Shown piece by piece: positions 11,220 through 19,483 of a DNA stretch of 64,000 bases. Origin of the DNA: Thalassobaculum litoreum DSM 18839 (GTDB lineage: Bacteria > Pseudomonadota > Alphaproteobacteria > Thalassobaculales > Thalassobaculaceae); contig NZ_FNBW01000020.1 in the NCBI RefSeq assembly GCF_900102465.1, forward strand, positions 1 to 64,000. Direction: 5' to 3'. Position 1 is the stretch's first letter. Every line of letters begins with the position of its first letter. Made by a program: the position numbers and the translations under genes. The notes under the pieces are model-generated. The model was given only the letters and a program-made list of their open reading frames with translations, was not told the DNA's origin and searched no databases.

Positions 11220-12221
11220 ATGATACGCGAAGAGTCTTCGATGGCGAACGGACGGCTGCAGCAGGATCCCGCCTGGAACCAGGCGCTGGACTGGCTTCTG
11301 AAGCTGCAGGAACGGCCGCAGGATGCCCGGCTACGCGCCGATCTGGAAACCTGGCTGGACGCCGCCCCCCGGCACCGCGCCGCCTACGGCAAGGCGCAGC
11401 GGGTCTGGGCCCTGACCGGCGAGGCCGTCCCCCGGACCGAGCTACGGGAGGCCGACGAGGACAGCGCCGTCGTTGCCTTCACGCCCCGCCGACCGGCAAG
11501 ACATCGACGGTGGCTCGCCGCCGGAGCGCTGGCCGCGTGTCTGGCTTTCCTGGTCCTGCTTGGGCCGGTGCAGCGGCTGCTGGACGGAGCGGACCTGTCC
11601 TCCGCGACCGCCGAACTGGTCACCCGCACCCAGCCCGACGGCAGCGTCATCACCCTGAACGCGGACAGCGCGGTGAAGACCGACTTCTCCGGCGCCCATC
11701 GCCAGGTAGTGCTGGTCGAGGGCGAGGCATTCTTCCAGGTCACCCACGATCAGGCGCGACCCTTCACCGTTCGGGCCGCCGAGACGGTGGTCACGGTAAC
11801 CGGCACCGCCTTCGGCACCCGGATCGACGCCGCGGCCGTGACGGTCGAGGTCGAAGAGGGGTCGGTCGCCGTCGCCACCCCCGGACGGCCCGAACCGGTG
11901 CGGCTGGCGCCCGGCGACCGGCTCTCCATCGACCGGGCCAACGGTGACATCCACGTGGCCGCCGTGCCGGCTGGTCATATCGCCGCCTGGCGGCGCCACC
12001 TGCTGATTGCCGAGGGCGAACCGCTGGGTCAGGTGCTCGACCGCATCCGCCCGCATTACCGGGGCATGGTGCTGGCCACGGACGATGCCCTTCTCGATCG
12101 GCCGGTCAGCGGCGTCTTCGACCTGCGCCAGCCGCTGGAGGCCCTGCGCGCCGCCGCAACAGCCCGTTCCGCCTCGGTCTACGAGATCACCCCGCTGCTG
12201 GCTCTGGTCGTGCCGAACTGA
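11220..12221 (+). CDS. fecR: FecR-type iron-signalling anti-sigma/regulator protein
   Basis: FecR spans the inner membrane and passes the ligand signal from the TonB receptor's N-terminal domain to the FecI sigma factor. The 333-residue product has a cytoplasmic N-terminal domain (WNQALDWLLKLQ, DUF4880-like), one membrane helix near residues 99-117 (LAAGALAACLAFLVLLGPV), the FecR beta-rich domain (ADSAVKTDFSGAHRQVVLVE, then GEAFFQVTHD and GTAFGTRI) and a C-terminal secretin/STN-like fold (VLDRIRPHYRG). The ATG at 11220 is used; a second ATG at 11241 with a nearby AAGAG may be the true start. A probable ECF promoter lies upstream. Confidence 0.9.
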   Translation: MIREESSMANGRLQQDPAWNQALDWLLKLQERPQDARLRADLETWLDAAPRHRAAYGKAQRVWALTGEAVPRTELREADEDSAVVAFTPRRPARHRRWLAAGALAACLAFLVLLGPVQRLLDGADLSSATAELVTRTQPDGSVITLNADSAVKTDFSGAHRQVVLVEGEAFFQVTHDQARPFTVRAAETVVTVTGTAFGTRIDAAAVTVEVEEGSVAVATPGRPEPVRLAPGDRLSIDRANGDIHVAAVPAGHIAAWRRHLLIAEGEPLGQVLDRIRPHYRGMVLATDDALLDRPVSGVFDLRQPLEALRAAATARSASVYEITPLLALVVPN

Positions 12222-12271
12222 CCACCGGGTCGGTTTTCACGCTCGGAGACGAAAAAATTCCGTCCGCCCCC

Positions 12272-12296
12272 TGAAAAACCGGGTTCGGGTCTCGTC
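12272..12296 (+). promoter_or_regulatory. Candidate FecI-dependent promoter before the TonB receptor
   Basis: TGAAAAACCGGG (12272-12283), 9 bp, then CGTC (12293-12296), which matches the element before fecR in both blocks and in spacing. It lies about 80 bp before the receptor ATG, with a perfect palindrome immediately downstream. Confidence 0.52.
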
Positions 12297-12302
12297 GTCA
12301 TT

Positions 12303-12321
12303 AATGCGAATGGATCGCATT
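12303..12321. promoter_or_regulatory. Perfect 7-5-7 palindrome over the predicted receptor transcription start
   Basis: AATGCGAATGGATCGCATT consists of two perfect 7-bp arms separated by 5 bp. It starts 6 bp after the CGTC -10 core, so a protein bound here would block initiation. Its size is that of a Fur-family operator, and iron repression is the natural guess, but the base content is not a close match to the classical Fur box. The same position before fecR has no palindrome. Confidence 0.5.
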
Positions 12322-12377
12322 TGCATTTTTGTCCGCCCGCGCGGCGGTACCGATCGACCACGAGGGGACTGAAGGCG

Positions 12378-14846
12378 ATGAGACTGCGGGATGGGAGTCC
12401 GGCACTGACCGGAGCTGCAAACGGTGCGAACAGGCGGGGCACCCGCACGGCGCTGCACGGGGCGATCGCGGCGGGCGTCGCCTCGCTCATCGCCACCTCC
12501 GCTCTGGCGGAGGCGACGGTGGACCAGGTGACGGTGGACCAGGCTGCGGCCGCTTCGTCGGCGCAACAGCTCGCCCAGGCCGAGGCGAAGCGCTTCGACA
12601 TTGCCGCCAAGTCGCTGGAACAGGCGCTGATCGACTTCGGTCAGCAGGCGGATTTCCAGGTCTCCTTCGATCCGGCCCTGACCGAGGGCCTGACCACCAA
12701 CAGCCTGCAGGGCCGGTTCACGCCGGATGCCGCCCTGCGCCGGCTTCTGTCGGGCCTGCCGATCACCGCCACCTTCAGCGGCACCAACACCGTGACCCTC
12801 AGCCGGGTGACCTCGGACTCCAGCGCCATGATGCTGGGTCCGGTCGTCGTGGAGGGCGAAGGCCAGACCGCCACCGGGCCGGTGGACGGCTACGTGGCGA
12901 CCCGCAGCGGCAGCGTCTCCAAGACCGACACGCCGATCATCGAGACCCCGCGCTCGGTCTCGGTCGTTACCGCCGATGCGATCAGCGACCGTAAGACCAT
13001 GACCGTGGAGGACAGCCTGCGCTACGTGCCCGGCGTCCAGGTCAACGGCTACGGCAACGATCCGCGCTTCGACCAGATCAAGGTCCGCGGCTTCGCCGTC
13101 ACCAGCACGGCCGATTTCCGCGACGGCCTGCGCCAGCCCAATACCGGCTGGCTGTCCTATTTCCACACCGAGCCCTATGCGCTGGAGCGCATCGACGTGG
13201 TGAAAGGGCCGAACTCGGTGCTGTTCGGCCAGTCCGCCCCGGGCGGCATGGTCAACCGCGTCACCAAGCGGCCGACCGCGGACACCCGCGGCGAGGTCGA
13301 GGTGCAACTCGGCACCGACGAGCACCGCCAGGGCCAGGTCGACCTCTCCGGTCCGGTGACCGAGGACGAGACGCTGCTTTACCGCTTCGTCGGCGTGCTG
13401 CGCGAGAGCGAGAGCGGGCTGATGGGCGTCAACAACGACGTCCAGTTCATCGCGCCCTCGGTGACCTGGAAGCCGACCGAGAAGCTCACCCTGACCTTCC
13501 TCGGCGAGGCGCAGCATTTCGAGACGGCCGGATCGTCGCGCCCCTACCAATTCGCGTCCGGCGAGCTCAGCGACTTCTGGGCCGGCGACGAGGATTTCGA
13601 CGGGCTCAAGCAGACCCAGTATATCGGCGGCTACGAGGGCCGGTACGAGTTCAACGAGATCTTCGCCCTGCGCCAGAACTTCCGCTACGGCACGGTGGAG
13701 ACCGAGAACCAGTATCTCTCCAGCTCGATGACCGGCGACGGCCACACCCTGTCGCGCACCACCTACGGCGTCTACGAGGAGATGGACAATCTCTCGGTCG
13801 ATACCGCCGCCGAGGCCCGCTTCACCACCGGGGCGGTCAGGCACACCGCGATGATCGGTATCGACTACTCGAAGATCGACGCCGACGTGCAGTACGCCTA
13901 CGGCACCGGACCGAGCATCGACATGCTGAACCCGGACTACCACCAGGACGTCTCCCGCCCCGGCACGATCCTGGTCGACCAGAACATCGACGCCCATCAG
14001 CTCGGATTCTACGCCAACGAGCAGATGGAATGGGGCGGCTGGCGCTTCAACGGCGGCCTGCGCCACGACCGGGCGGAGAAGGAGACCACCAACAACCTGA
14101 CCGGCGGCGTCACCGAGGGCGAGAACAGCGCAACCACCGGCAGCGCCGGCCTGCTGTACCTGTTCGACAGCGGTTTCGCACCCTATGCCAGCTACGCCAC
14201 CTCCTTCACCCCGGATTTCGGCACCGACATCAACGGCGACTCCTTCGAGCCGACGGAGGGCGAGCAGTATGAGATTGGCCTGAAGTACCAGCCGCCGGGC
14301 CGCGCCAGCATCTACACCGTGAGCCTGTACAACCTGGTCGAAACCAACGTGAAGACCCAGGATCCGAACAACATCGCCAACAGCATCCAGACCGGCGAGC
14401 AGCGCTCCCGCGGCCTCGAGCTGGAGGCGGCGATGAAGCTGAGCGACAACATCGACCTGGTCGCCGGCTACTCCTACATCGACGCCGAGACCACCAAGAG
14501 CAACGACGGCGACGAGGGCAACGTCCCGGTCGGCGTGGCCGAGCATATGGCCTCGGTCTGGGGCAACTACAGCTTCATCGCCGGCACCCTCGACGGTCTG
14601 GAGCTGGGCGCCGGCGCCCGCTATCTCGGCGAAACCTACGACGACAGCGCCAACACCAACACCAACGACGCCGTCACCATGTTCGATGCCCGGATCAGCT
14701 ACGATCTGGACATGCTCGCCCCGGGCGCTTCCATCGGTCTCACCGGCACCAACCTGACCGACGAGGAGCACATCACCTGCGAGGCCGGCTACTGCTACCG
14801 CGGCCGTGGACGCACGGTGATCGGCAGCCTGACCTACCGGTGGTAA
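12378..14846 (+). CDS. TonB-dependent siderophore receptor with N-terminal signalling (STN) domain
   Basis: An outer-membrane ferric-siderophore receptor of the FecA/FpvA/FhuE type (822 residues). A signal peptide ends near ATSALA-EA (about residue 44). An STN signalling domain follows (FDIAAKSLEQALIDFGQQAD, about residues 72-122), then a plug (TDTPIIETPRSVSVVTADAI; VKGPNSVLFGQSAPGGMVNR) and a 22-strand barrel ending with the usual aromatic C-terminus (SLTYRW). The ATG at 12378 has GAAGG upstream and gives the signal peptide. The STN domain is what lets it signal through FecR to FecI. Neighbouring esterase and FhuCDB genes indicate uptake of an ester-containing siderophore; the ligand itself cannot be read from sequence. 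Confidence 0.93.
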   Translation: MRLRDGSPALTGAANGANRRGTRTALHGAIAAGVASLIATSALAEATVDQVTVDQAAAASSAQQLAQAEAKRFDIAAKSLEQALIDFGQQADFQVSFDPALTEGLTTNSLQGRFTPDAALRRLLSGLPITATFSGTNTVTLSRVTSDSSAMMLGPVVVEGEGQTATGPVDGYVATRSGSVSKTDTPIIETPRSVSVVTADAISDRKTMTVEDSLRYVPGVQVNGYGNDPRFDQIKVRGFAVTSTADFRDGLRQPNTGWLSYFHTEPYALERIDVVKGPNSVLFGQSAPGGMVNRVTKRPTADTRGEVEVQLGTDEHRQGQVDLSGPVTEDETLLYRFVGVLRESESGLMGVNNDVQFIAPSVTWKPTEKLTLTFLGEAQHFETAGSSRPYQFASGELSDFWAGDEDFDGLKQTQYIGGYEGRYEFNEIFALRQNFRYGTVETENQYLSSSMTGDGHTLSRTTYGVYEEMDNLSVDTAAEARFTTGAVRHTAMIGIDYSKIDADVQYAYGTGPSIDMLNPDYHQDVSRPGTILVDQNIDAHQLGFYANEQMEWGGWRFNGGLRHDRAEKETTNNLTGGVTEGENSATTGSAGLLYLFDSGFAPYASYATSFTPDFGTDINGDSFEPTEGEQYEIGLKYQPPGRASIYTVSLYNLVETNVKTQDPNNIANSIQTGEQRSRGLELEAAMKLSDNIDLVAGYSYIDAETTKSNDGDEGNVPVGVAEHMASVWGNYSFIAGTLDGLELGAGARYLGETYDDSANTNTNDAVTMFDARISYDLDMLAPGASIGLTGTNLTDEEHITCEAGYCYRGRGRTVIGSLTYRW

Positions 14847-14853
14847 GCGGCTG

Positions 14854-15762
14854 ATGGCCGACGCCACCCTTATCGACACCTGGTGCCCGGCTTCCCTGCC
14901 GGGCACCAGCGTTTTCGACATCGCGCCGTCCGGCGATGCCGGCGTCCTGCCGTACCGGGTGTTCGTCTACACCCCGTCGGGGGAGGCGTCCGAGACCGGC
15001 TGGCCGGTGCTGTACATGGTCGACGGCAACGCGGTCTTCGCCACCGCGATCGACGCGGTGCGTGCCCAGGCGTCCTATCCCAAGGGCACCAACGTCACCC
15101 ACGGCATGGTCGTCGCCATCGGCTATCCGACCGACGCGGCCTATGACCCGCTGCGCCGCTCCTGGGACCTGAGCCCGCCGCCGGGCCGGGCCTATCCGCC
15201 GTTCCACATGGGCGGACCGGACGTGCGCACTGGCGGGGGCGAGGATTTCCTCCGTTTCATCGAGGACGCCCTGAAACCGATGCTGGAGGCGCGCTTCCCG
15301 ATCGACCGCGGCCGGCAGACCCTGTTCGGCCATTCCTTCGGCGGACTGTTCGCGCTCTACGCCCTGTTCCGCCGGCCGGCCGCCTTCCGGACCTGGGTGG
15401 CGGCGAGCCCGGCGATCTACTGGGAGGACACGGTCATCGCCCGCAGCCGGGACGCGCTTTCCGGCGACGACTGGCGCGACTTCAAGGGGCGGGTCCTGCT
15501 GTCGGCCGGCGAATACGAGACCGCCGAACTTGCGCCGTTCCAGCGCCGCGCCCCGGATGCCGAAAGCCGCCGCACGCATCTGAGCAAGGTCCGCACCGTG
15601 GAGACGGCCCGCGAATGGGCGGACGAGATCAACGTCCTGGCCGGCCGCGTCGACGCCGCGACCTTCGAGCGCTTCGCCGGCGAAAACCACATGTCGGTGC
15701 TGCCGGTCGCGGTCAACCGCGCCGTCCAGGCGACCTTCGTGGCGCAGACGGAAGAACCGTGA
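14854..15762 (+). CDS. Alpha/beta-hydrolase esterase, ferri-siderophore esterase-like (esterase D/IroE/BesA group)
   Basis: The 302-residue protein has the nucleophile elbow GHSFGG (catalytic Ser), PVLYMVDGNAVFA near the oxyanion region and a late NHMSVLP carrying the likely catalytic His. This is the pattern of the esterase-D family that includes IroE and BesA. It has no signal peptide, so it would act in the cytoplasm on imported ferric siderophore and release iron by cleaving ester bonds, which suggests a triscatecholate/trilactone substrate. It lies 7 bp after the receptor gene and overlaps the ATPase gene by GTGA. No siderophore biosynthesis genes are seen here, so the siderophore may come from other microbes. 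Confidence 0.85.
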   Translation: MADATLIDTWCPASLPGTSVFDIAPSGDAGVLPYRVFVYTPSGEASETGWPVLYMVDGNAVFATAIDAVRAQASYPKGTNVTHGMVVAIGYPTDAAYDPLRRSWDLSPPPGRAYPPFHMGGPDVRTGGGEDFLRFIEDALKPMLEARFPIDRGRQTLFGHSFGGLFALYALFRRPAAFRTWVAASPAIYWEDTVIARSRDALSGDDWRDFKGRVLLSAGEYETAELAPFQRRAPDAESRRTHLSKVRTVETAREWADEINVLAGRVDAATFERFAGENHMSVLPVAVNRAVQATFVAQTEEP

Positions 15763-16544
15763 GCCAGCCCGGCGCCGCCTTCTCCCTGCGCGAGATCGGT
15801 CTCCGGATCGGCGAGCGTACCGTGCTGCACCCGCTGACCCTGGAGCTGCCGGCCGGGGCCGTCACCGGCCTGCTCGGCCATAACGGGTCGGGCAAGTCGA
15901 CGCTGATGAAGATCCTGGCGCGCCAGCTCCAGCCCGACAGCGGCGAGATCGCCCTGTTCGGCACCCCGCTGGCCGCCCATGCACCGCGCCGACTGGCCCG
16001 GTCGCTGGCCTATCTGCCGCAGCACACGCCCGATACCGACGGGCTGACGGTGCGCGAGCTGGCGGCGCTGGGGCGCTATCCCTGGCACGGGCCGTTCGGG
16101 CGGGTCGGCGATCTCGACCGGCAGAAGACCGAAACCGCCCTAGCGACCGCCAACCTGCTGCCGCTGGCCGACCGGCTGGTCGACACCCTGTCCGGCGGCG
16201 AGCGGCAGCGGGCCTTCCTGGCGATGCTGGTGGCGCAGGACGCCGTCTGCCTGCTGCTGGACGAGCCGATCTCCGCCCTCGACGTGGCGCAGCAGATCGA
16301 CGTCATGGCCTTCGTGCGCCGCCAGGCGACCGAGCACGGCCGCTCGGTGGTGGTGATCCTGCACGACCTGAACATCGCCGCCCGGTTCTGCGACCGGCTG
16401 GTGGTGCTGTCCCGGGGCCGGGTGGCCGCGCAGGGGACGCCGGACGCGCTGCTCCATCCCGACCGGCTGGAGGCCCTCTACGGCGTACCCATGGGCGTCT
16501 TTCCCCACCCGGCCAGTGGACGGCCGGTCACCTATGTTCTGTGA
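15759..16544 (+). CDS. fhuC: Iron-siderophore ABC transporter ATP-binding protein
   Basis: A 261-residue ATPase of the FhuC/FecE family. The Walker A is GHNGSGKST, the Q-loop region is AYLPQH, the signature is LSGGERQRAFLAM, the Walker B is CLLLDEPISALD, and the switch His is in VVVILHDLN. The GTG start at 15759 overlaps the stop of the esterase gene (GTGA), so the genes are probably translationally coupled. It is followed by the substrate-binding and permease genes. Symbol assigned by family resemblance and gene order; fecE-like is an equally valid label. Confidence 0.92.
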   Translation: MSQPGAAFSLREIGLRIGERTVLHPLTLELPAGAVTGLLGHNGSGKSTLMKILARQLQPDSGEIALFGTPLAAHAPRRLARSLAYLPQHTPDTDGLTVRELAALGRYPWHGPFGRVGDLDRQKTETALATANLLPLADRLVDTLSGGERQRAFLAMLVAQDAVCLLLDEPISALDVAQQIDVMAFVRRQATEHGRSVVVILHDLNIAARFCDRLVVLSRGRVAAQGTPDALLHPDRLEALYGVPMGVFPHPASGRPVTYVL

Positions 16545-16551
16545 AACCGCA

Positions 16552-17433
16552 ATGGACCTGACGCGCCGCCACCTGCTGGCCGGGCTCGGCGCCGTCGCCT
16601 GCGCTGGACCTGCTTGGACCGGGCCAGCTTGGGCCGGGACCGGGCCGCGCTTCGCCTCGCTGGATCACGGTCTCGCCCAGACCCTGATAGCGCTCGGCGC
16701 CGACCTCACCGCCATCGCCCAACTGCCGTATTGGGACATCTGGACCGTCGAGCCGCCGCTGCCGCCGGGTGCGGCCAATCTCGGCCTGGCGCGGGAGCCG
16801 AACATGGAATCCCTCGCCCGGCTCGCCCCCGACCTGATCCTCTCCACCCCCTATCTGGAGGGCGTACGCCACCAGCTCGAGCTGGTGGCCCCGGTGGAGT
16901 CCTTCCCCATTCACGCTCTGGGCACCTCGCCCTGGCCCAACATCCTGGCCGCGACCCGCCGGTTGGGGACCCTGTCGGGCAGAGAGGCCGCGGCCGACCG
17001 GCTGATCGTGGATACCGAGGCGGAACTGGCCCGGATCCGAGACCGCCTCACCCGCCTGCCCGAGTTGCCCATCGTGCCGCTGCATTTCGTCGACACCCGC
17101 CATGTGCGGATCTACGGCGACAACGGCATCATCCAGGACACCCTGGACCGCCTCGACCTGCGCAACGGCTGGTCCGGGCCGACCAACGCCTGGGGCTTCG
17201 CCACCGCCGGCATCGAGCGTCTGGTGGAGATCGGCGACGCCCGGGTGCTGGTTTTCGACCCGGTCCCGCCGGACGTGGAGGCGACCCTGGCCGGCAGTCC
17301 GCTGTGGCAGGGCCTCCCCTTCGTGCGCGAAGGCCGGATGCGGCGGTTCCCCAACGTGGCCGCCTTCGGCACCCTGCCCGCCGCCACCCGTCTCGCCCGG
17401 CTGCTGGAATCCTTCGAGCGCGACCATGCCTGA
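16552..17433 (+). CDS. fhuD: Periplasmic iron-siderophore binding protein
   Basis: A class III (TroA/BtuF/FhuD-type) binding protein of 293 residues that hands ferric siderophore to the FhuB-like permease. The N-terminus MDLTRRHLLAGLGAVACAGP is a twin-arginine-style signal, ending near AWAG, so export may use the Tat pathway. The body contains IALGADLTAIAQLPYWD, LARLAPDLILSTPYLEG and a C-terminal lobe with WQGLPFVREGRMRRFP. The ATG at 16552 lies just after the ATPase stop and places the twin arginines correctly. It overlaps fhuB by 8 bp. Confidence 0.9.
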   Translation: MDLTRRHLLAGLGAVACAGPAWTGPAWAGTGPRFASLDHGLAQTLIALGADLTAIAQLPYWDIWTVEPPLPPGAANLGLAREPNMESLARLAPDLILSTPYLEGVRHQLELVAPVESFPIHALGTSPWPNILAATRRLGTLSGREAAADRLIVDTEAELARIRDRLTRLPELPIVPLHFVDTRHVRIYGDNGIIQDTLDRLDLRNGWSGPTNAWGFATAGIERLVEIGDARVLVFDPVPPDVEATLAGSPLWQGLPFVREGRMRRFPNVAAFGTLPAATRLARLLESFERDHA

Positions 17434-19438
17434 CACCCTCGGCCGTTCCGCCCTCTGGCTTGCGGCGATGGCGGTGCTCGCCGCCTGCCTGACCGCCGTC
17501 AACCTGGCGCCTGGCCTCGCCTCCCTCGGCCTCGACCGGCTGCTGGCCCCCGTGCCCAGCGACGTAGAGGCCATGGTCATGGCCTACAGCCGCCTGCCGC
17601 GGCTGTGCATCGGCCTGCTCTGCGGCGCAGCACTGGGCCTGTCGGGGACACTGTTCCAGCAGGTGATGCGCAACCCCCTGGCCTCGCCCTCGACCATCGG
17701 CGTGGAGGCGGGCGCCGGCTTCGCCCTCGCCGCCGCCACGCTCTACCTACCGGGCCTGCTGGGGTGGAGCCGCGGCCTGGTGGCGCTGACCGGCGGGTTT
17801 GCCGCGGTGGCGCTGGTCCTCATGATCGCCGGCCGGTTTCGCTTCGCCCCGCTGGCCGTGGTGCTGGGGGGGCTGGTGGTCGGTTTCTACCTCAGCGCGG
17901 CGACGACGACCCTCGCCCTGCTGCACGAGTACCGGCTCGCCGGGCTGTTCGTGTGGGGCAGCGGCTCGCTTAGCCAGCAGGACTGGCGCCCCACCCTGGA
18001 GCTGCTGCCGCGCCTCGCCCTGGCGGCCCTGGCCGCCGCGTTGCTGGCCCGGCCACTGGTCCTGCTGCAGCTCGACGAGGCGGCGCGCGGGCTCGGCTTG
18101 CGGATTGCCTTGGTGCGGGCCGGCGCGCTGGCGGTCGCCGTCGCGCTCGCCGGATTCACCGTCAGCGCGGTCGGGGTGATCGGCTTCCTCGGCCTCGCCG
18201 CCCCCAGCATCGCTCGGGCGATCGGTGCCCGACGGCTGGCGAGCCGGATGGTCGTCGCCCCGCTGGTGGGAGCTCTGCTGCTGACCGTCACCGATCAGGC
18301 GCTGCAGATACTTACCGCCGCCACCGGCATGTTCCTGCCGACCGGTGCCGTCACGGCGATGCTCGGCGCCCCGGCCCTGTTCCTGCTGGCCACGCGCCTG
18401 CGGGCCGCCGAGCCGCAGCATGGCGCCCGCGCGCTCGTCCTGACTCGGGTGTCGTCCACCTGGCTGGTCGCCCTGCTTGCGACCCTGGCCGTGCTGGCCT
18501 TGGCCTCGCTCGTCCTCGGCCGCGATCTGGGCGGCGCCTGGGTGGCGGACCTGGGAGCCGGGCTGGAACCCTTCCTCGCCTGGCGGCTGCCGCGCATGGT
18601 CGGCGCGCTGGCCGCCGGTGCCCTGCTGGCGGTGGCCGGGGTCATGCTCCAGCGCCTGACCCGCAATCCCATGGCAAGCCCGGAAGTCCTGGGCGTCAGC
18701 GCCGGCAGCGCCTTCGGCCTGATGGTCGCCCTCTTCACGATGAGCGCGCCGGGGCAGGTCGCCCTGACCGCCTGCGCCGCCCTGGGAGCGGCGGCGACCC
18801 TGGGCGTACTCCTGCTCGGCGTAAGGCGACGCGGGCTCGGCGGCAATCAGGCACTGCTGACCGGCGTGGCGGTGGCGGCCTTTCTGATGGCTCTCCTATC
18901 GGCGGTGACCGCGACCGGCGACCCGCGCGCCCTGCTACTCATGGGTTGGATGGCCGGCTCGACCTATCGGGTCGATGCGGCCGGAGCCACGGTCGCCGCC
19001 GTCCTCGCGCTGGCCATGCTGCCGGCCCTGCCCGCCCTCGCCCGCCAGCTCGAGCATCTGAGCCTCGGCATGCCACACGCCCGCGCCCTCGGCATTCCGG
19101 CGGAACGCAGCGCCCTGCTGGTGCTCTGCGGCGCCGGCCTGCTGACGGCGGCAGCGACCCTCATCGTCGGCCCGCTGAGTTTCGTCGGGTTGATGGCACC
19201 GCATATCGCGAAGCGGCTCGGCTTCGCCCGCTGCCTGCCGCAGCTCGCGGCGGCGGCACTGCTAGGGGCCGGCGTCATGGTGACGGCCGACCTGCTTGGT
19301 CGCACGGTGCACTTCCCCTGGCAGATCCCGGCCGGACTGCTGAGCGCCCTGATCGGCGCGCCGATCCTGCTCGTCCTTCTGCTGCGGCCGCAGCGCCGGC
19401 GCGCCCGACAGTCGGCAAGGGAACCGATCCGGGCCTGA
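17426..19438 (+). CDS. fhuB: Fused double-length iron-siderophore permease
   Basis: A 670-residue FhuB-type permease made of two covalently joined FecCD modules, each with about ten transmembrane helices. Family signatures appear twice: GTLFQQVMRNPLASPSTIGV and MLQRLTRNPMASPEVLGV near the start of each half, and VGVIGFLGLAAPSIAR and VGPLSFVGLMAPHIAK for the coupling-helix regions facing the ATPase. The ATG at 17426 overlaps the end of fhuD. One fused permease, rather than two subunits, is typical of the Fhu branch. Confidence 0.94.
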   Translation: MPDTLGRSALWLAAMAVLAACLTAVNLAPGLASLGLDRLLAPVPSDVEAMVMAYSRLPRLCIGLLCGAALGLSGTLFQQVMRNPLASPSTIGVEAGAGFALAAATLYLPGLLGWSRGLVALTGGFAAVALVLMIAGRFRFAPLAVVLGGLVVGFYLSAATTTLALLHEYRLAGLFVWGSGSLSQQDWRPTLELLPRLALAALAAALLARPLVLLQLDEAARGLGLRIALVRAGALAVAVALAGFTVSAVGVIGFLGLAAPSIARAIGARRLASRMVVAPLVGALLLTVTDQALQILTAATGMFLPTGAVTAMLGAPALFLLATRLRAAEPQHGARALVLTRVSSTWLVALLATLAVLALASLVLGRDLGGAWVADLGAGLEPFLAWRLPRMVGALAAGALLAVAGVMLQRLTRNPMASPEVLGVSAGSAFGLMVALFTMSAPGQVALTACAALGAAATLGVLLLGVRRRGLGGNQALLTGVAVAAFLMALLSAVTATGDPRALLLMGWMAGSTYRVDAAGATVAAVLALAMLPALPALARQLEHLSLGMPHARALGIPAERSALLVLCGAGLLTAAATLIVGPLSFVGLMAPHIAKRLGFARCLPQLAAAALLGAGVMVTADLLGRTVHFPWQIPAGLLSALIGAPILLVLLLRPQRRRARQSAREPIRA

Positions 19439-19483
19439 GGCGTTTTTACGGAGACCTCCACACAATCCCGAGTTCCCCGTCCG

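Noticed and set aside
12237-14921. Long open frame on the - strand opposite the TonB receptor gene
   Set aside because: Antisense shadow of a receptor with signal peptide, STN, plug and barrel motifs; its own translation has no family signature.
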